From positions 1,302,001 through 1,366,000 of the forward strand of contig CAWINI010000004.1 of assembly GCA_963837395.1 (NCBI GenBank): a stretch of DNA of 64,000 nucleotides, given 5' to 3'. The stretch is from CAVZQN01 sp963837395 (GTDB lineage Bacteria; Acidobacteriota; HRBIN11; JAKEFK01). The position numbers and the translations under genes were made by a program. Of this stretch, positions 25,107 through 35,200 are shown piece after piece; positions within the stretch are counted from its first letter, which is position 1, and each line of letters opens with the position of its first letter. The notes under the pieces are model-generated. The model had not been told where the DNA came from and did no database searches. It was given only the letters and a program-made list of their open reading frames with translations.

Positions 25107-27941
25107 AAGATTATTGCAGCAATTAAATGGTGCAATTCGAATTGTGAATCGATTCAGCGAGCCGGTATCAGCGGCTGCATTATCGCTAACGTTTAAAGTC
25201 CATGTTCCGTTTGGATCTTGTCCTTCAAATGGGGTAAGTGGACTTTGCGGAGTAAAGGTTCCGGTATAAGGAGGACCCAGTGGCGGTACGCCTGTACCTT
25301 GAATCGTATCGAAATTAGGTCCACCACTTTCATCATCAAAAATCGTGTTACAAATATTATTTCCATCCGCTCCGAACGTTCCTGCACCTGGACGATTAAT
25401 AAACGTAACTGTAGTTCCAGCAGGTGATGTGAGCTTGAAGATCAAATCACCAACCCAGGTATGTGTAACTCCGTTATTCAAATTACCTGCAGTTGCATTG
25501 CATGGACCAACGCCATCGATGCTGATATTTACATCGCTCATCAGACCAGTGAAGCCTGTCACATTTACTGTGGCATTCACACCAGCAGCATTATTATCTG
25601 GAATTGCAACATTTGGACCTGTATAGCTATAGGAGATATTAGAACCAGGCGTACCGGTCTGGAACGTAAACGTAACAGTTCCAAGATTGGTCGCGCCATC
25701 TTGCAAATCAAAACTAGCAATGATCGTTTGGCCGCATGATGCGCTTGCAGTAAAAGTAAAAGATTTAGCAACAGGAGGACCGCCTGCAGTAACAACACCG
25801 TAGTGTTGAGGAGCGCTTGGATTCACAACACCGCCGGTTGACTGTAACGTTGCAACCAGATCGGTCGTATTCAATGTACCTACGTTTTGTAAACTGAAGT
25901 CAATGGTGGCTGTTTCACCAGGACCTACCATTCCATCGAATGGCAAGCAATTTTCTTCTGTGACCACTGCACCCGCGTTAGCGATAACAGGCACCGCGGC
26001 CTCAACGCAGTTGTAACAAACCAATGCAAAATCCTGATCTGTAGCATCTGCATCACCAGGAACACCATTTCCTGCGATATTGGTTGCATTTATTGTGATG
26101 ATGAAATTTCCGCTAACTCCCGCCGGTAGAAATACACTTTCCAAATTGTTTGCTGGATCTGCTGAGCCGCCTGTAATAGAGTTTGCGCCGGAAAAAACGT
26201 TCCCACGATAAGTATTGCCACCAACTGTTACGCTAAGATCGAGATTATTTACGAAAGCGTTTCCAACGGTTAATCCAGGAGCATCAGTCCATGCAAGTGA
26301 AACGCGAAATGGTTTTGATGGATCTGAAATAAAACCGGTGATTGTTCGTGATTGTGCAGTTGCACTGAATTCATCTGCTGGAATTTCATCTTTCAGGATT
26401 CGTGCTGTCCCATCAAAAGCCAATCCCAAATTCATCTCTCCCATTCCTTGACCATTTGATGGAAGAGTGTCATTGGCTTCTGCGCCAGTCAGGTACCGCG
26501 CAGAGTTTGTTAAATATGCTTTGGTCATTGCGGGACTGGGTGGTGTATTTCCATTATTAATAAAATATTGGCGTAATAATGCTGCGCCTCCCGCTACGGC
26601 AGGGGCTGAATGACTGGTTCCGGTAGAAGCAGTAGTCCACTGTTGACCTGCTGGAAAAAAATCACTTCCTACTCCACCACAAACACTGCTTCCGTCAAAA
26701 CATGCATCTGCCTGACCATTTACAGGTGGAGATGCGACTGGAAAGACTCCGGCTGTAACATGAGTGCCCGGAGCAACGATTTCCGGTTTTATACGGCCGT
26801 CATCACATGGACCGCGGCTTGAAAAACTTGCTAGATCGTTAGCACTGTCTGCGAATGAATCCCCAGCTCCACATCCATCATTTCCACCAAAAGCTTGAAC
26901 ATTTTCAGCTGCGCCTACAGTGATTACATTTTTAGCTGTACCAGGAGAACCAACTGTAGTTGCTCCCGGCCCTTGATTGCCGGCAGAAAACAGGATGATC
27001 ATTTGTTGATTTCCTGCAGCCGGAATTGCACTGCCAGCAGGTTGCGCATCGCGAACTAGCGCGTCGTATCTTTGCGAATCGGAATTATAGTCACCGGCAA
27101 CGTTTGCGCCCCAACTATTGGTGCTTAGACGCATTCCATCGTTATAAGCGCGCGATTGTAAATCTTCATAATCAGGATTTGTAAAATTTGGTGTAAAAAT
27201 TACGGAAGCACCCGTACGACAAAACGGACAAACTCCAAGGTTGTAGTTAAATCCGGTTCCATCTTCATGTGGAAAACCCGCAAGGTCGTTGTAGCCTGCA
27301 ACAATGTGAGTGTTTAAGTTACCGTGACCATCACAGCCGCGAATTTCACCAGCGCCGGCCGGCTCGCGCCGCACATATACAAACCGGTCAGGATTGGAAG
27401 TATTCCCCAGTTCAAAGAGTGCAGGATTCAAAGGTGATGCCGTTCCGTTATCAACACCATCATCAGAAACATCTACACCAAAACCAGATGTTGAAAATTG
27501 ACTTTGGGTAAAACCTTTTGATGCCAAAAACGAAAGATAACCAGGACCAGTTGGATTATTCCCGGTAATGTTTCCGGAAATGATTACATCCTGTCTTTCA
27601 TCATTTAATTGAGGTTCGGGAGCAACATGGATAGAAACCACATCGGGTTGTTTGGCAATTTCCAAAACGCTTTCCGGAACCAGGCGAACTTTAATGTTCA
27701 CATAACCAAGCTCTTTGGAAATACTTTGGTAAGGCTCTAATTGCCATTTTCCAATCGAAGCAAGAGTGAAATTATTAACTTCATCATCTTCTACAAGCTG
27801 AATCTCATATATATCAGTCTTGCGTTCAATGCCTTTGGGAGGAGTAGGTAACGCAAAAGGGTGAATCTTATATTGATCAAGAAGAAGGTCCATCCCATTG
27901 AATAAAATTCTCAGAAGATGCCAGTGATTGTAATCCAGCAA
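24732..27941 (-). CDS. Giant secreted subtilase, catalytic part with P-domain
   Basis: After a ~75-residue propeptide-like start come S8 peptidase motifs: catalytic Asp in GVDVSDDGVDNG, His in GCDGHGNLNTHIVAGY, oxyanion Asn in FSAGNQGPG, and the nucleophile Ser in TGTSHSAPAVAGG (family usual GTSMATP). A CARDB-like beta domain follows, then a proprotein-convertase P/homoB domain (IPDNNAAG... to WTLNVSDNAAADTGSLNRFTIRI), then two Ig-like repeats. The frame ends prematurely where one base is missing near 24750. At its start it overlaps the signal-peptide frame by 65 bases because of another indel near 27885. The intact product would be a secreted serine endopeptidase of about 2400 residues. Confidence 0.88.
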   Translation of the reverse strand: MLDYNHWHLLRILFNGMDLLLDQYKIHPFALPTPPKGIERKTDIYEIQLVEDDEVNNFTLASIGKWQLEPYQSISKELGYVNIKVRLVPESVLEIAKQPDVVSIHVAPEPQLNDERQDVIISGNITGNNPTGPGYLSFLASKGFTQSQFSTSGFGVDVSDDGVDNGTASPLNPALFELGNTSNPDRFVYVRREPAGAGEIRGCDGHGNLNTHIVAGYNDLAGFPHEDGTGFNYNLGVCPFCRTGASVIFTPNFTNPDYEDLQSRAYNDGMRLSTNSWGANVAGDYNSDSQRYDALVRDAQPAGSAIPAAGNQQMIILFSAGNQGPGATTVGSPGTAKNVITVGAAENVQAFGGNDGCGAGDSFADSANDLASFSSRGPCDDGRIKPEIVAPGTHVTAGVFPVASPPVNGQADACFDGSSVCGGVGSDFFPAGQQWTTASTGTSHSAPAVAGGAALLRQYFINNGNTPPSPAMTKAYLTNSARYLTGAEANDTLPSNGQGMGEMNLGLAFDGTARILKDEIPADEFSATAQSRTITGFISDPSKPFRVSLAWTDAPGLTVGNAFVNNLDLSVTVGGNTYRGNVFSGANSITGGSADPANNLESVFLPAGVSGNFIITINATNIAGNGVPGDADATDQDFALVCYNCVEAAVPVIANAGAVVTEENCLPFDGMVGPGETATIDFSLQNVGTLNTTDLVATLQSTGGVVNPSAPQHYGVVTAGGPPVAKSFTFTASASCGQTIIASFDLQDGATNLGTVTFTFQTGTPGSNISYSYTGPNVAIPDNNAAGVNATVNVTGFTGLMSDVNISIDGVGPCNATAGNLNNGVTHTWVGDLIFKLTSPAGTTVTFINRPGAGTFGADGNNICNTIFDDESGGPNFDTIQGTGVPPLGPPYTGTFTPQSPLTPFEGQDPNGTWTLNVSDNAAADTGSLNRFTIRIAPFNCCNNLCPTFTFDPATLSNGTLSVLYDQTVSVSNGTAPYTFAVSSGSLPAGLTLNTNTGQITGTPTTIGTSNFEIKATDANGCTGKQSYSITIDCPVITVNPATLPNGSGGHIYDQTVSATGGTGLTLSQ

Positions 27942-28260
27942 TACTGGTTGAATCTCCGTAAACTAAATAAGCGTAGTAAGGTACATAACCAACAATTCGT
28001 ACACCCGTTCGCGATAGTGATTTGTACCATTGATCGGTAGTTGGACCAGCGAACTGCACAAGATGCAATCTTTTGCCTTCAAAGTCACCTGTAGAATTTC
28101 TGGCAGCTTGCATCTCCGGTGTTGAAGTATTGATTGCACCGGAATTCAGTAAAATTTCGCTGTGATCAGTTTTTGATTGAGCGTAAATTTGCGATACAAA
28201 TGACGCCACTAATAAGAAAATGAAAATAGGCAGATATGCCTTAAAAGACTTGTTCCCCAT
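27877..28260 (-). CDS. Giant secreted subtilase, signal peptide and start of propeptide
   Basis: The frame starts at ATG 28260 with GAGGAGGGG a few bases upstream. A clear signal peptide (YLPIFIFLLVASFVSQIYAQ, cleaved near residue 27) is followed by about 100 residues of propeptide that normally continue into the frame 24732-27941. The break is at a GAAGAAG triplet repeat (27881-27887): the frame ends ...FIQWDGPSS, while the next frame picks up at LLLDQYKIHPF. A one- or two-base indel there restores continuity. Confidence 0.8.
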   Translation of the reverse strand: MGNKSFKAYLPIFIFLLVASFVSQIYAQSKTDHSEILLNSGAINTSTPEMQAARNSTGDFEGKRLHLVQFAGPTTDQWYKSLSRTGVRIVGYVPYYAYLVYGDSTSIAGLQSLASSENFIQWDGPSS

Positions 28261-28453
28261 ATACCCCTCCTCAATACCCCTTATTGAGACAAAATAGCTA
28301 ATTTAAGTTCTTTTGGGGAGAGGAGTTCCTAAAAGGCGTGATTCGACTCGTCTTGTCCGTCCCCCCGAACGAGTACGCGTGTATTGTACTTAGAATCTAA
28401 TTAAAGTCAAATCGCAATGATTCTAACCGGTAAAATGGCTTTGCTGGTTAGAA

Positions 28454-30376
28454 TTACCAAATGTAGTCTGATGCATAATCGCGAATAGATTTGCTGGACA
28501 GAATATGGAAGTTACGGATGCGTTGGACCATCACCGGGGAAAGTTGGGAAAGTGGAATATACAAAATACGTTTGCCGTAGCGTCCGGCCAGAGTTTGAAA
28601 AGCTGGTCGTGGAGGTTTTGGTGCAGCGTACACAACAAACTTTTCGAGACTGTAATCGATCCCGGCAAGTAGAAGTCGTTCAGCATAATTTAATGTACCG
28701 GTGTATGCCGGATCGCCAAAAATATCAAACAATCTTCCAGGCGGCATAGTCATCAAAAATCCACCATAAACAGATTTACGAATTCCTGGGCCAACCTGAC
28801 GTTCTTCTGGCTCGGTTGCATAAAATGCCATATCTGATTCTTGATAATGTTCTCCAAGCCAGGTCATTGTGTACGGATATTTATCCTGATCTTCATCAAA
28901 GATCACAACTAACGAGCTGATTTCCCCTTTCACAGTCAAACATTCTTGAACAAATATTTGTCCAGTGTGCCAGTTGCGTATGGTTTCGCGCAAATCAATT
29001 CCATCCAGTAGCGAAGTTTCAAACGGACGCACCCGCTTCCTTTCTTCGCTCAACATATTTTTGCCCTTTGTGCGCAAATAATTTCCATAGTTTTCGATCA
29101 CCAGATCTTCCGGCTGATAAGAACAAATCGTAAAGGGATCAAAATGCAATCCATTTCGCGCACCCTTCCGCTGTTTTTCCTTACGGCGAAGAAATCTGGG
29201 CAATGTTGCCCGAGGCTTCAATGGTGGATGCGGATTCATTCGAACTTTACTAACAAGATTGAACAGATCTTCAGCGCGCAATTCTATGATTTCAATTTCA
29301 CTCGGCCCTTGTTGCGCCGGATAACATGTTCCAATTTCCCACATCCGAAAACAGAAATGAGAACTCACGCACCCACGACCTCCGATCAAAAGCTCATAAA
29401 AATCCGGCAGCAACATCATTTTCATTGACGCATATTTACGAACGAACTGATTGATCAACACCATTTGCTGCGGACTGAGTTGATCTCCGATCTCCTGTTC
29501 ATAATAAGAACGGCACTCTTGAACATAACGGGCAAGAATTTCATTCCGATCTCCATCCGAAACAGCAGCCGCAGTTTTCAGATGAGCTCTCTTTGCGAAT
29601 TCTTCAACTGATGAAGCCTTAGCACCTTTGTAAAGCACAAGCGGTTTGCTTTTCACTTCAGATGATTTCTCAATTTCTGGCGGAGCTTGAACCGGACCAT
29701 TGCGCTGCAATTCATATACGGAACTTAGAAAAGGAAATGTGCCCATGATTTCGCCAAGAGATGCGCTGCTTAGATGAAAAAGTTTTGCGGAAGGTTTTTG
29801 TTCAAATGGGCGCGGAGCACTTGATTGTAAGGTTTTACGAAGTCCCTTTAAATGCGAAAGTCCGCAGGCAACAAGGATTTTCTTGGAACTACTGACTTTC
29901 TTTTGCAATTCTTGTAAATAAAATGCCATTGCAGTTTCACGTATTTCATCTTCTTCAACTCTTGTTTCAGGAAGGTGTTTCAATAATTCTTTGCAATAGC
30001 GTTCGTGGCCGATATTTCGAATCGCATAAGTATCAGGAACCGCTTCTACGATCTCCGGATAATCAGGAAGATACAAATCGATACATCGAACAGAAATGTC
30101 ATTTTCTAAAGCAAGTCGAGCCAGCTCAATGAACGGATCCACCGGTTCGATTCTGATGTAGTGACGTGGTTGTCCATACAAAACGATTGAAACGCGTGGT
30201 AATCTCTGGATGCCTTTTATGATGAGATCTTGAAGAACGGATGGATATTCAAGGGCTACTGCCCCTGGTTTTAATTCGTTAAAAAGAGTGCGCGCTGCCA
30301 AGCTGAATTCGTAAGAATGATGAATTATGGGAAATAAAATGAAACGTTCAACTTGTTCGTAATATATTGACTTCAT
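28454..30376 (-). CDS. TraB/DUF5682-like protein paired with a MoxR ATPase
   Basis: The 640-residue protein has no signal peptide or membrane helix. Residues ~10-190 resemble the TraB/ChaN-like fold seen in DUF5682 proteins: FPIIHHSYEFSLAARTLFNELKP, ALEYPS, PVDPFIELARLALENDISVRCIDLYLP, and ILVACGLSHLKGL at the end. The remaining ~450 residues are less familiar, with many conserved-looking aromatic and charged blocks (SHFCFRMWEIGTCYP, YNYAERLLLAGIDYSLEKF-like end). It lies 37 bases after a MoxR-type AAA ATPase on the same strand; DUF5682 proteins are typically found with MoxR and VWA proteins. No VWA gene is present here. The activity is unknown; hydrolase function is only suggested by the fold. 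Confidence 0.6.
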   Translation of the reverse strand: MKSIYYEQVERFILFPIIHHSYEFSLAARTLFNELKPGAVALEYPSVLQDLIIKGIQRLPRVSIVLYGQPRHYIRIEPVDPFIELARLALENDISVRCIDLYLPDYPEIVEAVPDTYAIRNIGHERYCKELLKHLPETRVEEDEIRETAMAFYLQELQKKVSSSKKILVACGLSHLKGLRKTLQSSAPRPFEQKPSAKLFHLSSASLGEIMGTFPFLSSVYELQRNGPVQAPPEIEKSSEVKSKPLVLYKGAKASSVEEFAKRAHLKTAAAVSDGDRNEILARYVQECRSYYEQEIGDQLSPQQMVLINQFVRKYASMKMMLLPDFYELLIGGRGCVSSHFCFRMWEIGTCYPAQQGPSEIEIIELRAEDLFNLVSKVRMNPHPPLKPRATLPRFLRRKEKQRKGARNGLHFDPFTICSYQPEDLVIENYGNYLRTKGKNMLSEERKRVRPFETSLLDGIDLRETIRNWHTGQIFVQECLTVKGEISSLVVIFDEDQDKYPYTMTWLGEHYQESDMAFYATEPEERQVGPGIRKSVYGGFLMTMPPGRLFDIFGDPAYTGTLNYAERLLLAGIDYSLEKFVVYAAPKPPRPAFQTLAGRYGKRILYIPLSQLSPVMVQRIRNFHILSSKSIRDYASDYIW

Positions 30377-30413
30377 TTAGCTCTGCCGGCGGTGCCGCCG
30401 GCGTTACAAACTG

Positions 30414-31247
30414 CTAATCGCCGGTATAACGCAATGCATTTTCGCCTAACACCTTCAAAATCGCATCGTGCAATAGTTCCTTCAAATCTTTCATCCCTAA
30501 CTTCAATCTTTTTGCAACGTATCGAGCGACATTAATTCCATCACGAACCGTATAAGGCTCTTCAGCAAGATGGCAACGTTCAAGAAAATCTGTTACATAA
30601 TTCAGAATTTTTTCATCAACGAACGGTAGATTTTCTTTAAGGATGGCTAATTCCTCTTCGCGTTCAGGAAAATCCAAAAAGATTTGAGGTTGAAGCCGGG
30701 TGTGAATGTATTCCGGAATTTCAAAAGTGCTCGCATCATCGTTCATGGTAGCAACAAACCGAAAGTCAGGGTGCGCCTTTACTTTCACTCCCGCAACAAT
30801 CGATTCAATATATCTGCGAGTATCAAGTAGCGGTGCGAGTGAGGCCCACGATTTTTCTGACATCCGATTCCCTTCATCAAGAATCGCAACGCCTCCCGTA
30901 ATCATTGCGGTCACCACGGGGCTGGCGACATATTGAATCTTGCGGTCATCAGCAATCACCGGTGTGATTAAAAGATCTTCGGGCCGCGTATCCATGGTAG
31001 CTTGAAATATATAGACATCGCGTCCAAGTTGCTTTCCTGCGCCGTAAGCGAGTGTAGTCTTCCCTACACCAGGCTTTCCAATCAAGCGCGGTGAAAGTGG
31101 AACATCGCGTTCATCAATCACACTCCAGCATGCGTGAAGTTGAAGCACCAACTCTTGCTGGCCGATCCAGCGCATCGGCAGCTCATCAGGATGTGCAAGA
31201 AAAACAGAGATACCTTCAATCTCAACTTTACGGCGTAATCCGCTCAT
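30414..31247 (-). CDS. MoxR-type AAA+ ATPase
   Basis: The 277-residue single-domain ATPase has Walker A GKPGVGKTT (residues ~59-67), Walker B VAILDEGNR (~119-127), sensor 1 FVATMND (~166-172), the arginine-finger region RLQPQIFLDFPEREEE, and a helical lid to the end. This is the MoxR/RavA branch of AAA+ proteins, which act as chaperones that mature or remodel partner proteins, usually together with VWA proteins. Here the partner is probably the TraB/DUF5682-like protein encoded 37 bases downstream. The N-terminal ~30 residues contain a short extra segment (ISVFLAHPDE). Confidence 0.85.
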   Translation of the reverse strand: MSGLRRKVEIEGISVFLAHPDELPMRWIGQQELVLQLHACWSVIDERDVPLSPRLIGKPGVGKTTLAYGAGKQLGRDVYIFQATMDTRPEDLLITPVIADDRKIQYVASPVVTAMITGGVAILDEGNRMSEKSWASLAPLLDTRRYIESIVAGVKVKAHPDFRFVATMNDDASTFEIPEYIHTRLQPQIFLDFPEREEELAILKENLPFVDEKILNYVTDFLERCHLAEEPYTVRDGINVARYVAKRLKLGMKDLKELLHDAILKVLGENALRYTGD

Positions 31248-31313
31248 GCAAACCAGTGTAACACAATGAATTAATTCACCGCAGACTACTCTAAGATCTC
31301 TGCGGTAAAAATC

Positions 31314-31985
31314 TTAACGCCGATTTAGGAATGCGCTGACTTGAGGTGCTTCCGGACATGTCGGACACAATTCCAAAAACATCCGCCAGTGTTCTTCCGC
31401 TTGTCCAGTTTCATTTATTTTCGAATATGCCAAACCAATCCAATAATGCGCATATGCATTTCGATTATCAATTGCCAATGCTTTTTTGAACTGGTCAATT
31501 GATTGTTGATAATTATTTTGCCATGCATATGCCATTGCTAACTGATATTGAGCTTCTTCATTTTGAGCCATCGCGTTCGCTGCGACTGTTAAATCGGCAA
31601 CCGCAAGGTCATACTTCTTTTGATCAATGTAGATTTTTCCTCTCTCAAGTTTCCCCTGCGGATTATCAGGGCGCATCTCTATTGATTTCGTCAGGTTTGC
31701 AACCGCCTGGTCCTTGTCTCCTTTCTTAAGGAAACTCATCCCAATATAGTAAAAGGCTTCCCCTTTCTTTCCGGGATTCGGAACTGCTTGTTGCGGTTTC
31801 TGATCTGGATTCGGTTTTATGTTTACAAACTTGGTAAACGCCGCAATAGCTGCATCGTATTGCTGATTGTTATAGTGCTGCATCCCTTGTTGAAACAGGA
31901 CCGGAGGTGGCGGATTTGGTGCCGGTTGTGCAAATAGTGCAAGTGGTGCTAACAAAAGCAAAACATAAATCGCTTTATTCCTCAT
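31314..31985 (-). CDS. Exported TPR protein
   Basis: The 223-residue protein starts with a signal peptide (AIYVLLLLAPLALFAQP, cleavage near residue 20) and contains about four tetratricopeptide repeats: QQGMQHYNNQQYDAAIAAF, AFYYIGMSFLKKGDKDQAV, LERGKIYIDQKKYDLAVADL and the pair from AQYQLAMAYAWQNN to AHYWIGLAYSKINE. It is a periplasmic adaptor of unknown partner. A GAGG ribosome-binding site lies upstream of ATG 31985. It is separated from the TamB-TamA gene by a 275-base gap with paired REP elements. Confidence 0.8.
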   Translation of the reverse strand: MRNKAIYVLLLLAPLALFAQPAPNPPPPVLFQQGMQHYNNQQYDAAIAAFTKFVNIKPNPDQKPQQAVPNPGKKGEAFYYIGMSFLKKGDKDQAVANLTKSIEMRPDNPQGKLERGKIYIDQKKYDLAVADLTVAANAMAQNEEAQYQLAMAYAWQNNYQQSIDQFKKALAIDNRNAYAHYWIGLAYSKINETGQAEEHWRMFLELCPTCPEAPQVSAFLNRR

Positions 31986-32023
31986 CGTTTCGACCTCCTC
32001 ATAACGCTGCTAATCATTTTTCG

Positions 32024-32250
32024 GGAGCGCGGGCCTCCGTGCCCGCGAAGTAGCGGGCAGAGACGCCCGCCCCCCAAACTGCAGTACTAACGCTGCCATT
32101 CAATCATTATGCTTAAGCAAGAAGCATGCAAGTACCAGCTCGACGAGTGTTAAGTTCTAGATGTGCATTTAAGTGGACAATTCAAAGCTCAACAGCAGGG
32201 CGGGCGTCCTTGCCCGCCAATCTTATCGCGGGCACGGAGGCCCGCGCTCC
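32024..32250. repeat. Pair of inverted REP-like elements (32024-32072 and 32198-32250)
   Basis: Each element has two hairpins built on GCGGGC...GCCCGC arms. The second element is the reverse complement of the first, so the two form ~50-bp inverted repeats around a ~125-base unique centre, a MITE-like or BIME-like layout. The rest of this intergenic gap (31986-32260) shows nothing else. Confidence 0.8.
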
Positions 32251-32260
32251 GGAATGAAAT

Positions 32261-35200
32261 TTAGAAGGCTTGACCGAAGCCGAAATGGAATACGTTCTGA
32301 GCTTCACCTTCTTGCGGATCAGGATTGTATCCCCAATCGAATCTCCCAACACCAAAACCGGTATCAATTCGTAAACCTAATCCGAACGTATGTCTGAGAT
32401 CACCGAAACTGATTTGATTTGCCTTGACCCAAACATTCCCGCCATCATAAAACGCAACAGCACCAAACCACTTATAAACAGGTACCCTGATTTCCTGATT
32501 AATGATGAGAAGCCCTTCTCCCCCTAAAGGCTCATGTTCAAAAGGATCTTTTGGCCCAAGTGTATCCAATTTAAACCCACGGACGGTTGAAGATCCGCCA
32601 GCCATAAATCGCTCACTGATAATGAGAAGTTGCGCATCAGGAAATGCGAATCCTGTGCGAAAACCGTTTGCCCAGACTATTTTCCCGAAACTTTTGAAAT
32701 AGAAAAATTGATAGAAGAAGCGTTGAAACAATTCATCGCCTTGTAAAGAAGATGGCGCGAATCCATTTTCAAGCGAAATAAAATAACCGCGTTTGGCATT
32801 GATTGGTTCATCACGGGTGTCTGCCAGGAATGTTCCAACTACTTCTGAAATAGTACTTGTCTCATCAAACGTAAATGGCCCAGTATTTTTTTTTGCAGTA
32901 ATGTGATCCCGCTCATATCTGTATTCACCCAGGCTCACGAAAGGGCCAAACAGTTTAAATTGCTTTTGAAAACTAAAAGTAAGAGAACGATCCAAAAAAG
33001 TTGGATGATCTTCCCGTTCGTACCTTGCTGATAGGAGAATATCCCAATCCAAACCGCGAATCAGACCTTTCGAAATCGGAGGAATCGAATAATTAAAACC
33101 AAAATCTTGCTCAAGCGAATTTACTCGTGTAAACAAAGAAGCATTATGGCTGGTACCGAATAAACGCGAATCCTGCAAAACAACTTCGCCTTCAACATCG
33201 GTTTCAGTGTTGTAACGGATTCCATATGTTGCTCTATATTTGCGAGACTCCGTAACTTCGACGGTTACATCATTGATCCCGGGCTTATCACCTTCCTCCG
33301 CTTCGATCTTTACCAGCTGAAAGTTTCGCGTTCGATAAAGATTTCTCTGTGATTCAAAAAGTTTTCCGCGAACTAATAAATCCCCTTCATGAAATGTAAG
33401 TCGTTTTTGAATAACGCCGCGCCGCGTACTACTGTTACCAACAATCCGGATGTTTCCGATTCTGACTTGCGTTCCGGTTTTCAAGTTGTAACGTAAGATC
33501 AACCCAGGATTCCCTGGTTGTCTTATTACCTCGGAATCAACTTCAGCATTAGGATATCCCCTGGATTCAAAATAGTCGGCAACTGTAATCAGATCTTCAC
33601 TTACACCATTTGGACTGTAGTTTTTTCCAGGACCTTCTTTCAATTTTGCAAGTAAATCCGGAGGAAATGTCTGACCATTCGATACCTCCAAATCTTCAAT
33701 TCTTGCAACTTTACCTTCATTTATAATGATTTCACGCTCGGCTGAACCATTTTCGTTGTACGAAACCTTTCCTTCTTTGACGGTAGCATCTAAAAATCCT
33801 TTTTGTACATAAAGCGCGATAATGTAATCCTTCAAAGTTCTGAAACGATGAAATGCATCCACATCCAGGCTGATTCGTGATCCGTACAACTCCAGGAGTT
33901 CATCATGAAGATCGTGTTCGCTGTATTGAACTGCACCAGGATAATGCAGCGTGATCTGCGAGTAACGAATGTTTGGAGTAATTTCAAATACATAGCGCCC
34001 TGTGCCATTTTCGATTTCTGATTTAGTTTCAACCTGCGCACGTAAATATTTTTCTCCCCACAGCTCTTTCAACAGGTCGTCGTTGATTTGTTCCAGTACT
34101 GTTTGTTCTGAAAATCCTTCTCTCCACCATTGCAGGTATTTCTTGACTCGCTTTTTTGATGGCTCATAGCCATTGAAAACCATGCTGCGCTGACCTCTTC
34201 CGTCAACTTGAAATTTCAAGTTCACTTTTCCTGATGTGAGCCGCGCTTCTTCAACATTTACTTCCGGGAATAAATAACCTTTATCTTGCAAAAAGGATTT
34301 CAAATCCAATACCTGGTCATTGATTGCCCAGTAGTCGTAATTGGCTCCTTGCAACTCATCAACCTTGCTGAAAACATCTTCAAAAGGAACGGTGATATTG
34401 GTTACTTGCAGCTCCACTTTATCGATTTTTTCAATTTGTCGTCTGCCAGAAAGTTTTCTACTTCTCAAAGATGCCGCACCCGGTCCAAATCGTAGCGAAT
34501 GCCGTAAACCGAATGTGTATCCTTCATCCGATGAATCCACGAATCTAAATGAGAAATTTCGCATCAGCCGGTAATTCAAAATCCAGGTTTGATCTTCACT
34601 GTCGGAAAGTGAAACGGAGTAAATAGCGGCTAAATGAGAAGTAATATCTTTTCCAACAACCAGCCGTGCACTTGGATCCTGTTCTGCAGAAACCAGATCC
34701 GGTTGAATCTCAAAACGATTTAATCCCAGAGCCCTTCCGATTTGTTGAGGCGCTCCAAAAAACAATTGACCAGCAAAATAAGATGCAAGTTCTTCCTGGA
34801 ACAAAACAGAAGCACCCTGGGTAAGATTCGATGTTGTACCGCCGGTTAGCAGCAAAGAATAGATTGCTTGTTCATCCAATGGAGGAAAAGATTGAACCGT
34901 CGTTTCTTCCAAATTCTCCAAAGAGCCTCTGACATTGATTTCAACTTCATATTGATCAACAGCAAATTCACCGGGGTCAGGCGGAGTACTATTATCGACC
35001 AGTGAATAAAGTTGGAAATCAAATTCAGGATTTATCTTTCGAGTCCCATAAAAATCTACGTTTCCGCGTTCAACAACAAATTCATTACCACGAAAGTACA
35101 ACAGGCTTCCATCCTTGATTAGAATCCTGCCTGAGATCCGTGGTTCTGGTGGAGTTCCTTGCAGTTGCAAATTTGCAGCGGCTCGAAGGCGTGCCAGATT

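Noticed and set aside
32024..32250. Insertion sequence bounded by inverted repeats
   Set aside because: The ~125 bases between the inverted elements encode nothing and no transposase is present.
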